Assembly: GCF_004799645.1 (NCBI RefSeq)
Contig: NZ_CP031305.1
Span: forward strand, 372,001 to 436,000
DNA length: 64,000 bases
Origin: Natronorubrum bangense
GTDB taxonomy: Archaea > Halobacteriota > Halobacteria > Halobacteriales > Natrialbaceae
Direction: 5' to 3'
Positions 22,917 through 31,628 of the stretch are shown in pieces. How positions within the stretch are numbered: the stretch's first letter is position 1; each line of letters starts with the position of its first letter. A program made the translations under genes and the position numbers. The notes under the pieces are model-generated. The model saw only the letters and a list, made by a program, of their open reading frames with translations. It was not told the origin of the DNA and made no database searches.

Positions 22917-23699
22917 CTACCACTCCATGCCGCCGTTGATCCCGATGACCTGCCCGGTCATGTAATCCGCGTAGTCGCCGGCGAGGAATCGCACCATGCC
23001 GACGATGTCTTCTGTCTCGGCGAACCGATTCAGTGGAATATCCTCTCGGATCTGATCGCGCACACGATCAGGGACCTTCTCGAGCATATCGGTCTCGGTG
23101 AAGCCGGGGGCGACACAGTTTGCCGTCGAGTCGTGTCTGGCGAGTTCGAGGGCGATCGTCCGGGTGAAGGCGATGAGGCCGCCTTTCGACGTGGCGTAGT
23201 TGGCCTGCCCGTAGTTGCCCTGCTGGCCGACGACGCTCGAGATATTGATCAGCCGTCCCTGGTCGGCCGTTTTGATGTCGTCGTAGAACGCCTTGGTGCA
23301 GTTGAACGTCCCGTTCAGGTTGACCTCGATCACCCGGCTCCAGTCCTCGTAGGTCATATCCTCGAACTTCCGGTCGATCGTGATGCCGGCGTTGTTGACG
23401 AGGACGTCGACCGAGCCAAGTTCATCGTGGACCTCCTCTGCCATCCGGGCGACGTCGTTCGGATCGGAGACGTCGGCACCGACGGCGATCGCCGTCTCGT
23501 CGTTCGCTTCGATTCGGTCCGTCACCTCCTGGGCCTTCTCGTCGGAACTGCGATAGTTCACGATGACATCCGCGCCACAGCGGGCGAACTCGAAGGCGAT
23601 ATCCCGCCCAATCCCGCGCGAGGAACCGGTGACGAGACAGGTCTTATCCGCGAGCGGCCGACGATCGAGGGGCTCTAATCGCTGGATTGATTCGGACAT
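22917..23699 (-). CDS. 3-oxoacyl/acetoacetyl-CoA reductase-like SDR
   Basis: A 260-residue classical SDR of the FabG/PhaB group. The cofactor motif VTGSSRGIGRDIA is near residue 24, NYRSSDEKA after the second strand suggests NADP(H), NNAG is in LVNNAGITIDRKFEDM, the catalytic Ser is in ISSVVGQQGNYGQ and YxxxK in YATSKGGLIAF, with CVAPGFTETDM closing. In haloarchaea such enzymes reduce acetoacetyl-CoA for polyhydroxyalkanoate or act in acyl chain metabolism. A second SDR is 80 bp upstream and a thiolase is divergent from that, so a 3-ketoacyl-CoA pathway is likely. Confidence 0.85.
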   Translation of the reverse strand: MSESIQRLEPLDRRPLADKTCLVTGSSRGIGRDIAFEFARCGADVIVNYRSSDEKAQEVTDRIEANDETAIAVGADVSDPNDVARMAEEVHDELGSVDVLVNNAGITIDRKFEDMTYEDWSRVIEVNLNGTFNCTKAFYDDIKTADQGRLINISSVVGQQGNYGQANYATSKGGLIAFTRTIALELARHDSTANCVAPGFTETDMLEKVPDRVRDQIREDIPLNRFAETEDIVGMVRFLAGDYADYMTGQVIGINGGMEW

Positions 23700-23779
23700 A
23701 CGGATGGCGCTACACCGTCTATCATGTTAATCTTGTGTCCGACACTCACAGACTGTCTTGCCCGTGCCCCGTGAGGTCC

Positions 23780-24508
23780 TCAGAACGCCGTCCAGCCGCC
23801 GTCGACCGGAATATTCGCCCCAGTGATGTACGACGCCTCATCAGAAGCTAGGAACGCGGCCATGGGGGCAATCTCCTCCGGTTGCCCGTGGCGATCCATC
23901 GGCGTCTTCTGCTCGAGGTAGTTGTAGAAGCGCTCGTCCTCGAGTAAGTCCTCGGTCATCGGTGTTTCGACGAAGCCTGGACAGATGCTGTTGACGCGGA
24001 CACCCTCGGTGGCGTAATCGATCGCCACCTGCTGGGTGAAGTTGACGACACCGCCTTTCGCCGCGGAGTAAGAGGCCGCGCCTTTCCCGCCGACCAGGCC
24101 GTAGATCGAGCCCAAGTTAATGATACAGCCGTTGGACTCCTTGAGGTGGGGCAACGCGGCCTTCGTGCCGTGCATCACGCCGTCGAGGTTGGTCTCGACG
24201 ACGGCCCGCCACTCCTCGAGATCCATCTCTTCGACGGAAGTCACGCTCGCGATGCCGGCGTTGTTTACCATTACGTCGAGGCCGCCGTGGGTGTCGACGG
24301 TCTCCTCGACCAACGTCTCGATCTGCTCGTAGTCGGTGACGTCGCAGTGACTGAACTGGCAGCTGATCTCCTCGGCGGCTGACTCGCCGTTGTCCTCGTC
24401 CACGTCGGCGATGACGACAGTCGCTCCATCGTCGACGAAGCGTTCGGCGATTGCCTTCCCGATACCGACGGCTCCGCCAGTCACGATTGCGATCTGATCT
24501 TCGAGCAT
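23780..24508 (-). CDS. SDR-family oxidoreductase
   Basis: A 242-residue classical SDR. Motifs in order: VTGGAVGIGKAIAERF (residue 9 on), ADVDEDNGESAAEE (an acidic residue after strand 2, favouring NAD+), NNAGIASVTSVEEM, catalytic Ser in INLGSIYGLVGGKG, YSAAKGGVVNF (YxxxK) and SICPGFVETPMTEDL. The C-terminal ASYITGANIPVDGGWTAF is typical of the family. It is divergent from the thiolase gene with about 100 bp between, and probably works on 3-hydroxyacyl-CoA or a related alcohol; the exact substrate is not readable. Confidence 0.85.
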   Translation of the reverse strand: MLEDQIAIVTGGAVGIGKAIAERFVDDGATVVIADVDEDNGESAAEEISCQFSHCDVTDYEQIETLVEETVDTHGGLDVMVNNAGIASVTSVEEMDLEEWRAVVETNLDGVMHGTKAALPHLKESNGCIINLGSIYGLVGGKGAASYSAAKGGVVNFTQQVAIDYATEGVRVNSICPGFVETPMTEDLLEDERFYNYLEQKTPMDRHGQPEEIAPMAAFLASDEASYITGANIPVDGGWTAF

Positions 24509-24611
24509 CGCCCCCTCCCTACACCGAAGTCGAATAAATGGGTTTGTGTCTGTCGGAAAAGTAATCGGTTCCTGTGGGTATTAACCATTGGACCGTAGTA
24601 GCGACCGGCGC

Positions 24612-25775
24612 ATGACCGTTCAGATCGCTGGCGTGGCCAGCACCGAGTTCGGCGAACACCCCGATTCGTCGACCCGAGAACTGTTTACCGACGCCGCCCT
24701 CGAGGCGCTCGAGAACGCCTCGCTGTCGGCCGGAGACGTCGAGGAACTGTACGCCGGCAACTTCATCGGCGATCTCACCGATGATCAGGCCCACGTTGGG
24801 GCGATGCTCGCCGACTATCTCGGCGCGCGGCAGGCGGCTTCCATGCGAACGGAGAGCGCGTGTGCCTCGGCGAGTTCGGCCGCTCGGTCGGGCGTACAGG
24901 CGATCGAATCCGGCGATGTCGACGTCGCACTCGTCGGCGGCGTCGAGATAATGTCCGCAAGCAGCCTCGAGGTGGTGACCGACGCGCTGGCCAACGCCGC
25001 GGACAACGAGTACGAAAACGAGGCCGGACTTACGTTCCCCGGCATCTACGCGCTGATGGCCCAAGCGTACATGAACGAGTTCGACGTTACCGAGGACGAA
25101 CTCGCCGCAGTCGCCGTCAAGAACTACGAAAACGGCGTATCAAACCCTCTCGCCCAGCGTCAGACGGAGACCGACGTCGAGAGCGTACTCGACAGCCCAC
25201 CCGTCGCGACTCCGTTGAATCTGCAAGACTGCTGTCCGATCACCGACGGAGCCAGCGCAGCGGTCCTCGTGAGCGAGTCGTTCGCCGACGACCACGGCCT
25301 CGAGACGACCGTCGAGTTCGCCGGGAGCGGACAGTCGAGTGATTCGCTGGCGCTCCAGGACCGAGCGGAGCTGCCGCGAACGCGAGCCGCCGAACGGGCT
25401 GCCGAGGACGCCTACGAACGGGCCGGGATCAGCCCCGGCGACGTCGACGTGGTCGAACTCCACGACTGTTTTACAATCGCAGAGATTCTCGCGATCGAAT
25501 CGCTCGGCTTCTTCGAGCGCGGCGAGGGTGCCCGCGGCGCGGTCGAGGGCGAGACGGCCGTCGACGGCCGCATCCCAATCAACACCTCCGGTGGCCTGCT
25601 CGCGAAAGGCCACCCGGTCGGTGCGACCGGTGTCGCCCAACTCGTCGAAATCACGAAACAGCTCGAGGGACGACATCCGAATCAGGTCGATGATCCGACC
25701 ATCGGGCTCACACACACGGTTGGCGGCAGCGGCGCGAGTTGCGTTGTCAACGTCCTGCGGACGGGGGGTGCGTAA
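24612..25775 (+). CDS. SCP2-type thiolase (acetyl-CoA C-acyltransferase)
   Basis: A 387-residue thiolase-superfamily enzyme of the SCP-x/archaeal type. The nucleophilic cysteine is in TESACASASSAARSG (about residue 83), the SCP-x-specific HDCF motif is in VVELHDCFTIAEIL, and the catalytic His is in LLAKGHPVGATG. The C-terminal second Cys motif reads GGSGASCVVNVL. Archaeal enzymes of this type form a complex with a DUF35 protein, which is encoded 2 bp downstream here. The start ATG at 24612 begins TVQIAGVASTEFGEH. It probably condenses or cleaves (aceto)acyl-CoA with the neighbouring SDRs. Confidence 0.9.
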   Translation: MTVQIAGVASTEFGEHPDSSTRELFTDAALEALENASLSAGDVEELYAGNFIGDLTDDQAHVGAMLADYLGARQAASMRTESACASASSAARSGVQAIESGDVDVALVGGVEIMSASSLEVVTDALANAADNEYENEAGLTFPGIYALMAQAYMNEFDVTEDELAAVAVKNYENGVSNPLAQRQTETDVESVLDSPPVATPLNLQDCCPITDGASAAVLVSESFADDHGLETTVEFAGSGQSSDSLALQDRAELPRTRAAERAAEDAYERAGISPGDVDVVELHDCFTIAEILAIESLGFFERGEGARGAVEGETAVDGRIPINTSGGLLAKGHPVGATGVAQLVEITKQLEGRHPNQVDDPTIGLTHTVGGSGASCVVNVLRTGGA

Positions 25776-25777
25776 CC

Positions 25778-26149
25778 ATGCAGCCCTGGTTCGTCGACTT
25801 CGCCGAAGGAATCGACGACGGCGACCCGATCTACCTCGCCTGTGCGGAGTGTGGATCGACGGCCCTCCCGCCGCGGACGGTCTGTCCCGAGTGTGGAACC
25901 CGGACGCTCGAGGAGCGGTCGCTTGCCGAGACGGCGACGGTGACGGCCTCGACGACGATCTTCAGTTCGATCCCGGAATTCGCCGACGAGACGCCGTACA
26001 CCGTCGTCATCGCGGCCTTCGACGAAGGGGTGCAACTCACCGGACAGCTCCGAGGCGCTGACGAGGTAGACCGTGGCGAGTCGGTCACGGTCAACGTCGA
26101 GGAACGCGGCGACGACGAGTGGCTCATCACGTTCTCGCCGACTGACTGA
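25778..26149 (+). CDS. DUF35 Zn-ribbon/OB-fold acyl-CoA-binding partner of thiolase
   Basis: A 123-residue protein with a four-cysteine zinc ribbon (CAECGS at about 23-28 and CPECGTRTLEERS at about 36-41) followed by an OB-fold (ATVTASTTIFSSIPEF through VEERGDDEWLITF). DUF35 proteins bridge thiolase and HMG-CoA synthase in archaea, and in general bind the CoA of acyl substrates. It lies 2 bp after the thiolase stop, so it is almost certainly in the same complex. The terminal FSPTD is short, and the protein is of normal length. Confidence 0.9.
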   Translation: MQPWFVDFAEGIDDGDPIYLACAECGSTALPPRTVCPECGTRTLEERSLAETATVTASTTIFSSIPEFADETPYTVVIAAFDEGVQLTGQLRGADEVDRGESVTVNVEERGDDEWLITFSPTD

Positions 26150-26346
26150 GACCGCCGGCTGTCCGGCATCCCAGCGGGACACGAGCTCCTGCAGGACAGC
26201 TGGACCATACGGAGGGCCACCCCATCCGAGCCCGTGGTCGACACGGTTCTGTCGGCCACGCCAACTGAGCCGCAATATTTGCTGGCAATTCCCGGCTGCT
26301 GGGGATTGCGACTAAGTACTCCGCGCCTGTCACCAACGATATACAC

Positions 26347-29157
26347 GTGTCACGGACAGAACAGTACGAACGAACCGAGCCCGCATCAGATCACGACTGG
26401 CACTCGCGGTCGCTCGAGGACGTGTATTCGGACCTCGACACGTCGGCACAAGGACTGGATTCAAGCGACGCACGCGAGCGCCTCGAGCGCGAGGGGCCGA
26501 ACGAGATCGAAGCCGAGGAAGGAATCTCGCCGCTGCAGATCTTGATCGATCAGTACAAGCCGGCGCTGATTTGGGTGCTCATCGTCGCTGCGGCGGTGAT
26601 GGCGTTTGTCGGCCACACGATCGACGCTGGAGTGATCGCCGGCGTCGTCATTTTCATCACGATCTTCGGCTTTCTCCAAGATTACCGCGCCGAACAGAGC
26701 ATCCAGGCGCTCAAGGAGATGTCGACGACGTACGCACTCGTCAGACGCGGCGGCGAGAAGACCGAGATCGATGCGGTGAACGTCGTTCCAGGCGATGTGA
26801 TCTTCGTCGAGTCGGGGGATATTGTCCCGGCGGACGCCCGGCTCATCGAAGAATCCAATCTGAGCGTCGACGAGGCGGCGCTGACGGGCGAGAGCGTCGG
26901 CGTCTCGAAGGAGGTCGGCGAGGTCGACACGGAGACCTCGCTCGCCGAGCGGGAGAACATGCTGTACAAGGACACCGTCGTCGAGCGTGGCTCCGGCACG
27001 GCGGTCGTCGTCGAGACCGGCCCCGAATCCGAGATCGGCCAGATCGCGACCGCACTTGAGGAAGCCGAGGAGCGCGATACGCCGTTTCAGGCGGAGATGG
27101 ATCGGCTGGGCAAACTCATCGCTCTCGGTGTGATCGGCATCGTCTCGATCATCGCGATCACGGAACTCGTGATCGGCGACACGCCGCCGCTGCAGGTCTT
27201 CCTGACGGCGGTCGGGATTGCCGTCTCGGCGGTGCCCGAAGGACTGCCCGCGGTCGTCACCCTCTCGCTTGCCCTCGGCGCGCGTCGGATGGCCGACCAG
27301 AACGCGCTCGTGCGCCGGCTGCCGATCGTCGAGGCGCTTGGCTCGGTCGACGTTATCTGTACGGACAAGACCGGGACGCTCACCGAAGAGGAGATGACTG
27401 TCCAGCGGATCGTTGCCAACCGCGAGACCTACGAAGTGACCGGCACCGGCTACGACACCGAGGGCGAGTTTTTACAGGACGATACGCCCGTCGACAGCGA
27501 CCGTGTCGCGGAGGTGATGCGCTGTGGGATGCTCTGTAACAACGTCGACGTCGGCACCCGCGAGCGAGACGCAGACGACGGTGACAGCGACGCTGGCGAT
27601 GCCGGCGCTGGCGAACGAACGTATCTCGGTGACCCCACCGAGATCGCGCTGTTCGTCGCCGCCCAAAAGGCCGGCTTCGACCACGACGAACTCGACGAGG
27701 CCTACCCCCGGCTCGGCGAGGTCGATTTCACCTCCGCGCGAAAGCGGATGACGACCGTTCACGAGACGCCCGACGGCGAAACCGTCGCCTACATGAAAGG
27801 CGCACCAGAGACGGTCATCGAGCGCTGTGACCGCGAACTCGTCGACGGCGAGTTCGTCGACCTCACCGACGAACGCCGCCAGGAACTCGAGGCACAGAAC
27901 GAGTCGTTCGGCGAGGACGCCCTGCGCGTGATGGGCTTTGCATATCGGCCCGACGTGCCCGAATCTCAGGTTCAGGACCCGGATGAGGATCTCGAGCAGG
28001 AGATGGTCTTCCTTGGTCTGCAGGGGATGCTCGATCCGCCTCGGCCAGAGGTCCCAGGCGCGATCGAAGGCTGTCTGGACGCCGGCATCAACGTCGTGAT
28101 GATCACCGGCGACAACGCCGTCACGGCGCGGGCGGTCGGCAAGGAGGTCGGCCTGCGATCGACGCGTGTCGTGACGGGGCCCGAACTCGAGGAGATCAGC
28201 GACGAGGAACTGCGTGAGATCGTCGACGACGTCGACATCTTCGCCCGCACCTCGCCCGACCACAAGACACGCATTCTCAAGACGCTCCAGGCGAAAGGCC
28301 ACACAGTTGGCATGACCGGCGACGGGGTCAACGACGCACCCGCCGTCAAGAACGCCGACGTCGGGATCGCGATGGGGATTCGTGGCACCGACGTCACGGA
28401 ACAGGCCTCCGATATCGTCTTGCTCGACGATAACTTCGCGACGATCCGAGATGCAGTCAAGGGCGGTCGCCGGATCTTCGACAACGTCCGTAAGTTCGTC
28501 AACTATCTCTTATCGGGCAACGGCGGCGAGGTGACGATGATCTTTACCGGAACGCTCGCCGGACTCGGACTCGTGATCACGCCGATTCAGGTGCTCTGGA
28601 TCAACGTCGTCACCGACGGGATTCCCGCGCTCACGATGGGTGTCGACCCCGCGGCTGACGACGTGATGGAACGGGAGCCGCGACCGCCCGACGAGGGCGT
28701 CATCACCGAACGGATCGTCACCTCGATCGTCGGCATTGCGATCTTCATGACGGTCTGTCTGCTCCCGCTGTTTACGCTGAACTTCTACGGCGAGTTGATC
28801 CCGGGTTACGACGTGACGGGGGCGGTGTTTGGCTGGAGTCCTGGCTACGAGGTCGGCCGAGAGCTCGCCCAGACGATAGTGTTTACCGGGTTCGTCGTCT
28901 TCGAGATCGTCCGTATCCAGGCGGTTCGGTTCCGATACGGGCTCGGCCTGTTCTCGAACAACTGGCTCGTGGCCGCGGTCGGCGTCGCGATCACGCTGCA
29001 GTTGCTCGTGCTCTACACCCCGACCGGACAGCTCCTGTTCGACGTCGAGCCGCTCGCGCTCGTCCACTGGGCCCAGATCGGCGTCGCTGCGGTGGTGTTC
29101 GCACTTCTGATGGCCGTCTTCGTGAAGGTTCAGGATCGGTACTTCGATCGGTACTGA
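26347..29157 (+). CDS. P-type cation-translocating ATPase (P2, Ca-like)
   Basis: A 936-residue membrane pump with the complete P-type plan. The N-terminal cation_ATPase_N segment is [20 protein letters not shown]; then TGES at 180, the PEGLP turn of M4, the phosphorylated DKTGTLT with Asp340, [11 protein letters not shown] in the N domain, and [10 protein letters not shown] with Asp659. M5 has [11 protein letters not shown] and M6 [16 protein letters not shown], keeping the Asn/Glu/Asp set that binds Ca2+ in SERCA. An acidic insertion near 415-425 is a halophilic addition. The start is GTG. It resembles mycobacterial CtpF, a USP-associated Ca2+ ATPase of about 905 residues. Confidence 0.92.
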   Translation: MSRTEQYERTEPASDHDWHSRSLEDVYSDLDTSAQGLDSSDARERLEREGPNEIEAEEGISPLQILIDQYKPALIWVLIVAAAVMAFVGHTIDAGVIAGVVIFITIFGFLQDYRAEQSIQALKEMSTTYALVRRGGEKTEIDAVNVVPGDVIFVESGDIVPADARLIEESNLSVDEAALTGESVGVSKEVGEVDTETSLAERENMLYKDTVVERGSGTAVVVETGPESEIGQIATALEEAEERDTPFQAEMDRLGKLIALGVIGIVSIIAITELVIGDTPPLQVFLTAVGIAVSAVPEGLPAVVTLSLALGARRMADQNALVRRLPIVEALGSVDVICTDKTGTLTEEEMTVQRIVANRETYEVTGTGYDTEGEFLQDDTPVDSDRVAEVMRCGMLCNNVDVGTRERDADDGDSDAGDAGAGERTYLGDPTEIALFVAAQKAGFDHDELDEAYPRLGEVDFTSARKRMTTVHETPDGETVAYMKGAPETVIERCDRELVDGEFVDLTDERRQELEAQNESFGEDALRVMGFAYRPDVPESQVQDPDEDLEQEMVFLGLQGMLDPPRPEVPGAIEGCLDAGINVVMITGDNAVTARAVGKEVGLRSTRVVTGPELEEISDEELREIVDDVDIFARTSPDHKTRILKTLQAKGHTVGMTGDGVNDAPAVKNADVGIAMGIRGTDVTEQASDIVLLDDNFATIRDAVKGGRRIFDNVRKFVNYLLSGNGGEVTMIFTGTLAGLGLVITPIQVLWINVVTDGIPALTMGVDPAADDVMEREPRPPDEGVITERIVTSIVGIAIFMTVCLLPLFTLNFYGELIPGYDVTGAVFGWSPGYEVGRELAQTIVFTGFVVFEIVRIQAVRFRYGLGLFSNNWLVAAVGVAITLQLLVLYTPTGQLLFDVEPLALVHWAQIGVAAVVFALLMAVFVKVQDRYFDRY

Positions 29158-29312
29158 CTGCCTGACGACCGTTCGGGCGTCGATCACACTCGAGCGTTCC
29201 TCACCTGCGTCATCAACCCCGACTTGTCACCGACCGGCTGCAGACGGTGGTGGGCAGTTCTCGAGGCCGATCGCCGTCGAGAGCAGTCCGCTGTTCCCGA
29301 ATCGACACGCCG

Positions 29313-29525
29313 TCAGAACAGCGTGTCCGGCGGCGTAATGAAGTACGTCAGAAACACGGCGACGACGAGCAGGATGCCGAGAAGCGTATGCAGCCACCGG
29401 TTGATCGATCGCCATTTCCCCGTGGGCCCGTACCCGTGTCGATTCGCGAGGATAACGAACCCGCTTATCGCGACGACGACCGTAAGCACGAGCGTTAGCA
29501 GCCCCAGCTGGTAGTGGTCGAGCAT
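29313..29525 (-). CDS. Small two-helix membrane protein, unknown function
   Basis: A 70-residue protein, MLDHYQLGLLTLVLTVVVAI, with two hydrophobic helices (about 6-27 and 45-64) separated by a basic, His-containing loop (NRHGYGPTGKWRSINRWLHT). Minus-strand TATA-like TTTTATATTATGC lies about 40 nt above the ATG. No family is recognised. The paired histidines near the helix ends could bind heme, but that is speculation. It lies between the P-type ATPase and the USP-ferredoxin fusion. Confidence 0.55.
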   Translation of the reverse strand: MLDHYQLGLLTLVLTVVVAISGFVILANRHGYGPTGKWRSINRWLHTLLGILLVVAVFLTYFITPPDTLF

Positions 29526-29642
29526 CTGTGGTAGGTGGTATCACAGTATGAGTGTGAATAAGCATAATATAAAACTCACAACGTGTGGCACTCGAAACGA
29601 TCCGAACAGACCGAGGCTGCGCCTTGCCCTCCCCTCGAGTCG

Positions 29643-30878
29643 CTACACGACCCGATCTCGCAACTCATCGAGATGTTTCGCGCCGTAGATCAGTTTGATT
29701 GAGTCGCTGGCTGGTGTCCCGACACAGGTCAGCCGGAACCCCTTCTCGTCGACCTCCTCGTCGGAAAGGCTCCGCTGGACGTCCATCTCGATCTCACCCG
29801 TTTTCAACACCGCGACGCAGTTTACACAGCCGCCCGCTCGACAGTGGTATGGCCACTCGAGGCCCGCTGCTTCGGCCGCATCCAGCAGATACTCGTCGCG
29901 CCCCACCTCGAACGTCCCATGCATATCCGCTTCGAGATCGGCCGCGTCGGCGGTTTCGAAGAGATCGTCGTCCTCGAGCGACCAGCCGCGATCGTCGACG
30001 GCCGCATACGCGAGATACTCGACGGTCACGGGCTCGGTCCGCGGTGCGCTGAGCCCGATCACCGGGACACCCGCGAATCGGACGATGCGTTCGGTCGTAC
30101 TCCCGAGGAGATATCGTCGAAGCCCGGTCTCGCCGTGGGTCCCCATCACGATACAGTCGGCGTCGTGCATGGACGCTGTCGCGAGGATTCGCTGGTCGAC
30201 CCGGCCACTGGGGATCGAGACGTCGACGGCGTCGAGTTCCGACTCCCGGATGCGCCGGATGGCGTCGTCGACGGGCTCGAGACCGATCTCGGCGGTCTCG
30301 TCCGGATCCGAGACGTCGATCGTCTCCGTTCCGTCCTCGAGCGGACGCTCGTCGCTTACGTGGACGATGTGAAGCCGGCTCCCGGTCTCGGTGGCGAGAT
30401 CGATCGCGTGCTCGAGGGCGGTCGCTGCACTGTGGCTCCCGTCGGTCGGCACCAGAAGCCGCTCGAGGTCGGTCTCGAGGCTCGTCTCCTCGTGGACCGT
30501 CGCGACCGGAACGGGCGACTCCTGTAGCGTTCGCTGGGCAACGCTGCCGAGGAGGAACCGATCGAGGCCGCTCCGGCCGTGGGTTCCCATCACGATCAGA
30601 TCGATCTCCTGTGTCTCGGCGTACTCGAGGATATCGCGGTGGACATCACCCTCCAGGTCGCGGATCGACGTCGTCACCTCGAGAGTTCGCGCTGCCGCGC
30701 GCTCGGCGAGGTCGTCGACTGCTCGCTCGCCGTCGTCATCGCCACCGATGAGCGTGCTCTCGGCGACGTGAACGACGTGCAGGGTCGCATCGAACCGTTC
30801 AGCGAGTCGGATCGCGTACGCGCCTGCATTGTCCGCCACCGGGCTTCCGTCCGTCGGCACGAGGACTGTCTCGTACAT
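29643..30878 (-). CDS. USP-USP-ferredoxin fusion protein
   Basis: A 411-residue protein made of two UspA domains (about 1-140, MYETVLVPTDGSPVADNAG, and 148-280, ERLLVPTDGSHSAATALEH) and a complete halophilic-type [2Fe-2S] ferredoxin (about 283-411). The ferredoxin part has the acidic N-terminal insertion typical of Halobacterium ferredoxin (VDDRGWSLEDDDLF), cluster ligands Cys346, Cys351, Cys354 and Cys385 (CRAGGCVNC and RLTCVG) and the end YGAKHLDELRDRVV. Both USP domains keep GTHGRSGLDRFLLGSVAQ-type nucleotide motifs. A nucleotide-binding stress module on an electron carrier suggests ATP- or redox-gated electron transfer; I know of no described example. The ATG at 30878 is the natural USP start. 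Confidence 0.9.
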   Translation of the reverse strand: MYETVLVPTDGSPVADNAGAYAIRLAERFDATLHVVHVAESTLIGGDDDGERAVDDLAERAAARTLEVTTSIRDLEGDVHRDILEYAETQEIDLIVMGTHGRSGLDRFLLGSVAQRTLQESPVPVATVHEETSLETDLERLLVPTDGSHSAATALEHAIDLATETGSRLHIVHVSDERPLEDGTETIDVSDPDETAEIGLEPVDDAIRRIRESELDAVDVSIPSGRVDQRILATASMHDADCIVMGTHGETGLRRYLLGSTTERIVRFAGVPVIGLSAPRTEPVTVEYLAYAAVDDRGWSLEDDDLFETADAADLEADMHGTFEVGRDEYLLDAAEAAGLEWPYHCRAGGCVNCVAVLKTGEIEMDVQRSLSDEEVDEKGFRLTCVGTPASDSIKLIYGAKHLDELRDRVV

Positions 30879-31176
30879 TTTGCGCCCACTTCCACAGCCG
30901 GGCAAAAGTAGTTGTGGCCTAGTCTGGGATCCCGCCGCCACGTGTGACGGTGTCGTGACAGCCGGGGCCTCGAGGGCTTCTATACTCGAGGCTGGACTGT
31001 TCGGTGGACCACACCGATAGCTGCTATCGTGCCACCTCTTGTCACCCTCCGATTAATACCATCGTCCACATAGGGTGACACCGGTTGACGATCCCGACAC
31101 CGGCCCGTTGTCACAGCTGGTTCCACGACCAGCCCGGTATGGCGGTCGACGCAAAACGGGGTCGAACGAAGCAACG

Positions 31177-31626
31177 ATGTCAGGACACGGATACGGCACC
31201 AGCATGACCCACGACGAGATTGCACAGTTTCTCTACGAGCACGGTATCGGCGTCCTCTCGCTCTCCCGGAACGGCCACTCGTACGGGATCCCCGTCTCGT
31301 ATGGGTACGACGGCGACCGCAGTCGGTGTATCCTCGATCTCGGGTTCGCGCCGGAAAGCAAGAAAGAGACGTTTCTCGAGACGACCGAGCAAAGCTGTCT
31401 GACGGTCTATGAGTGGCAGTCCCCGACCGACTGGCGAAGCGTCGTGATGACCGGCGACCTCCGCGAACTGGATGACGGCCTCGAGGCTGACCTCGAGCAA
31501 CGGTACTATGAGCACGCAGACGATATCGAGATCGCAGTGTTCGATCGACCGCCCGAAATGATCGAGTTGCAGTGGTTCGAGTTTTCGATCGAAGAGCTGT
31601 CGGGACGGACGTCACGCTCGACGTAG
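31177..31626 (+). CDS. PPOX-family flavoprotein
   Basis: A 149-residue split-barrel protein. After the start (SGHGYGTSMTHDEIAQFLYE) it reads HGIGVLSLSRNGHSYGIPVS, RCILDLGFAPESKKETFLET, LTVYEWQSPTDWRSVVMTG and ends WFEFSIEELSGRTS, the same pattern as the proteins at 61861 and 15836. It is expected to bind FMN, F420 or heme. Another in-frame ATG is at 31204. The gene is divergent from the USP-ferredoxin fusion (298 bp apart, nothing else seen between) and convergent with the SLC13 carrier. The C-terminal half resembles the 61861 protein most (LGFAEDSKKRRFIEAT there). Confidence 0.85.
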   Translation: MSGHGYGTSMTHDEIAQFLYEHGIGVLSLSRNGHSYGIPVSYGYDGDRSRCILDLGFAPESKKETFLETTEQSCLTVYEWQSPTDWRSVVMTGDLRELDDGLEADLEQRYYEHADDIEIAVFDRPPEMIELQWFEFSIEELSGRTSRST

Positions 31627-31628
31627 CG

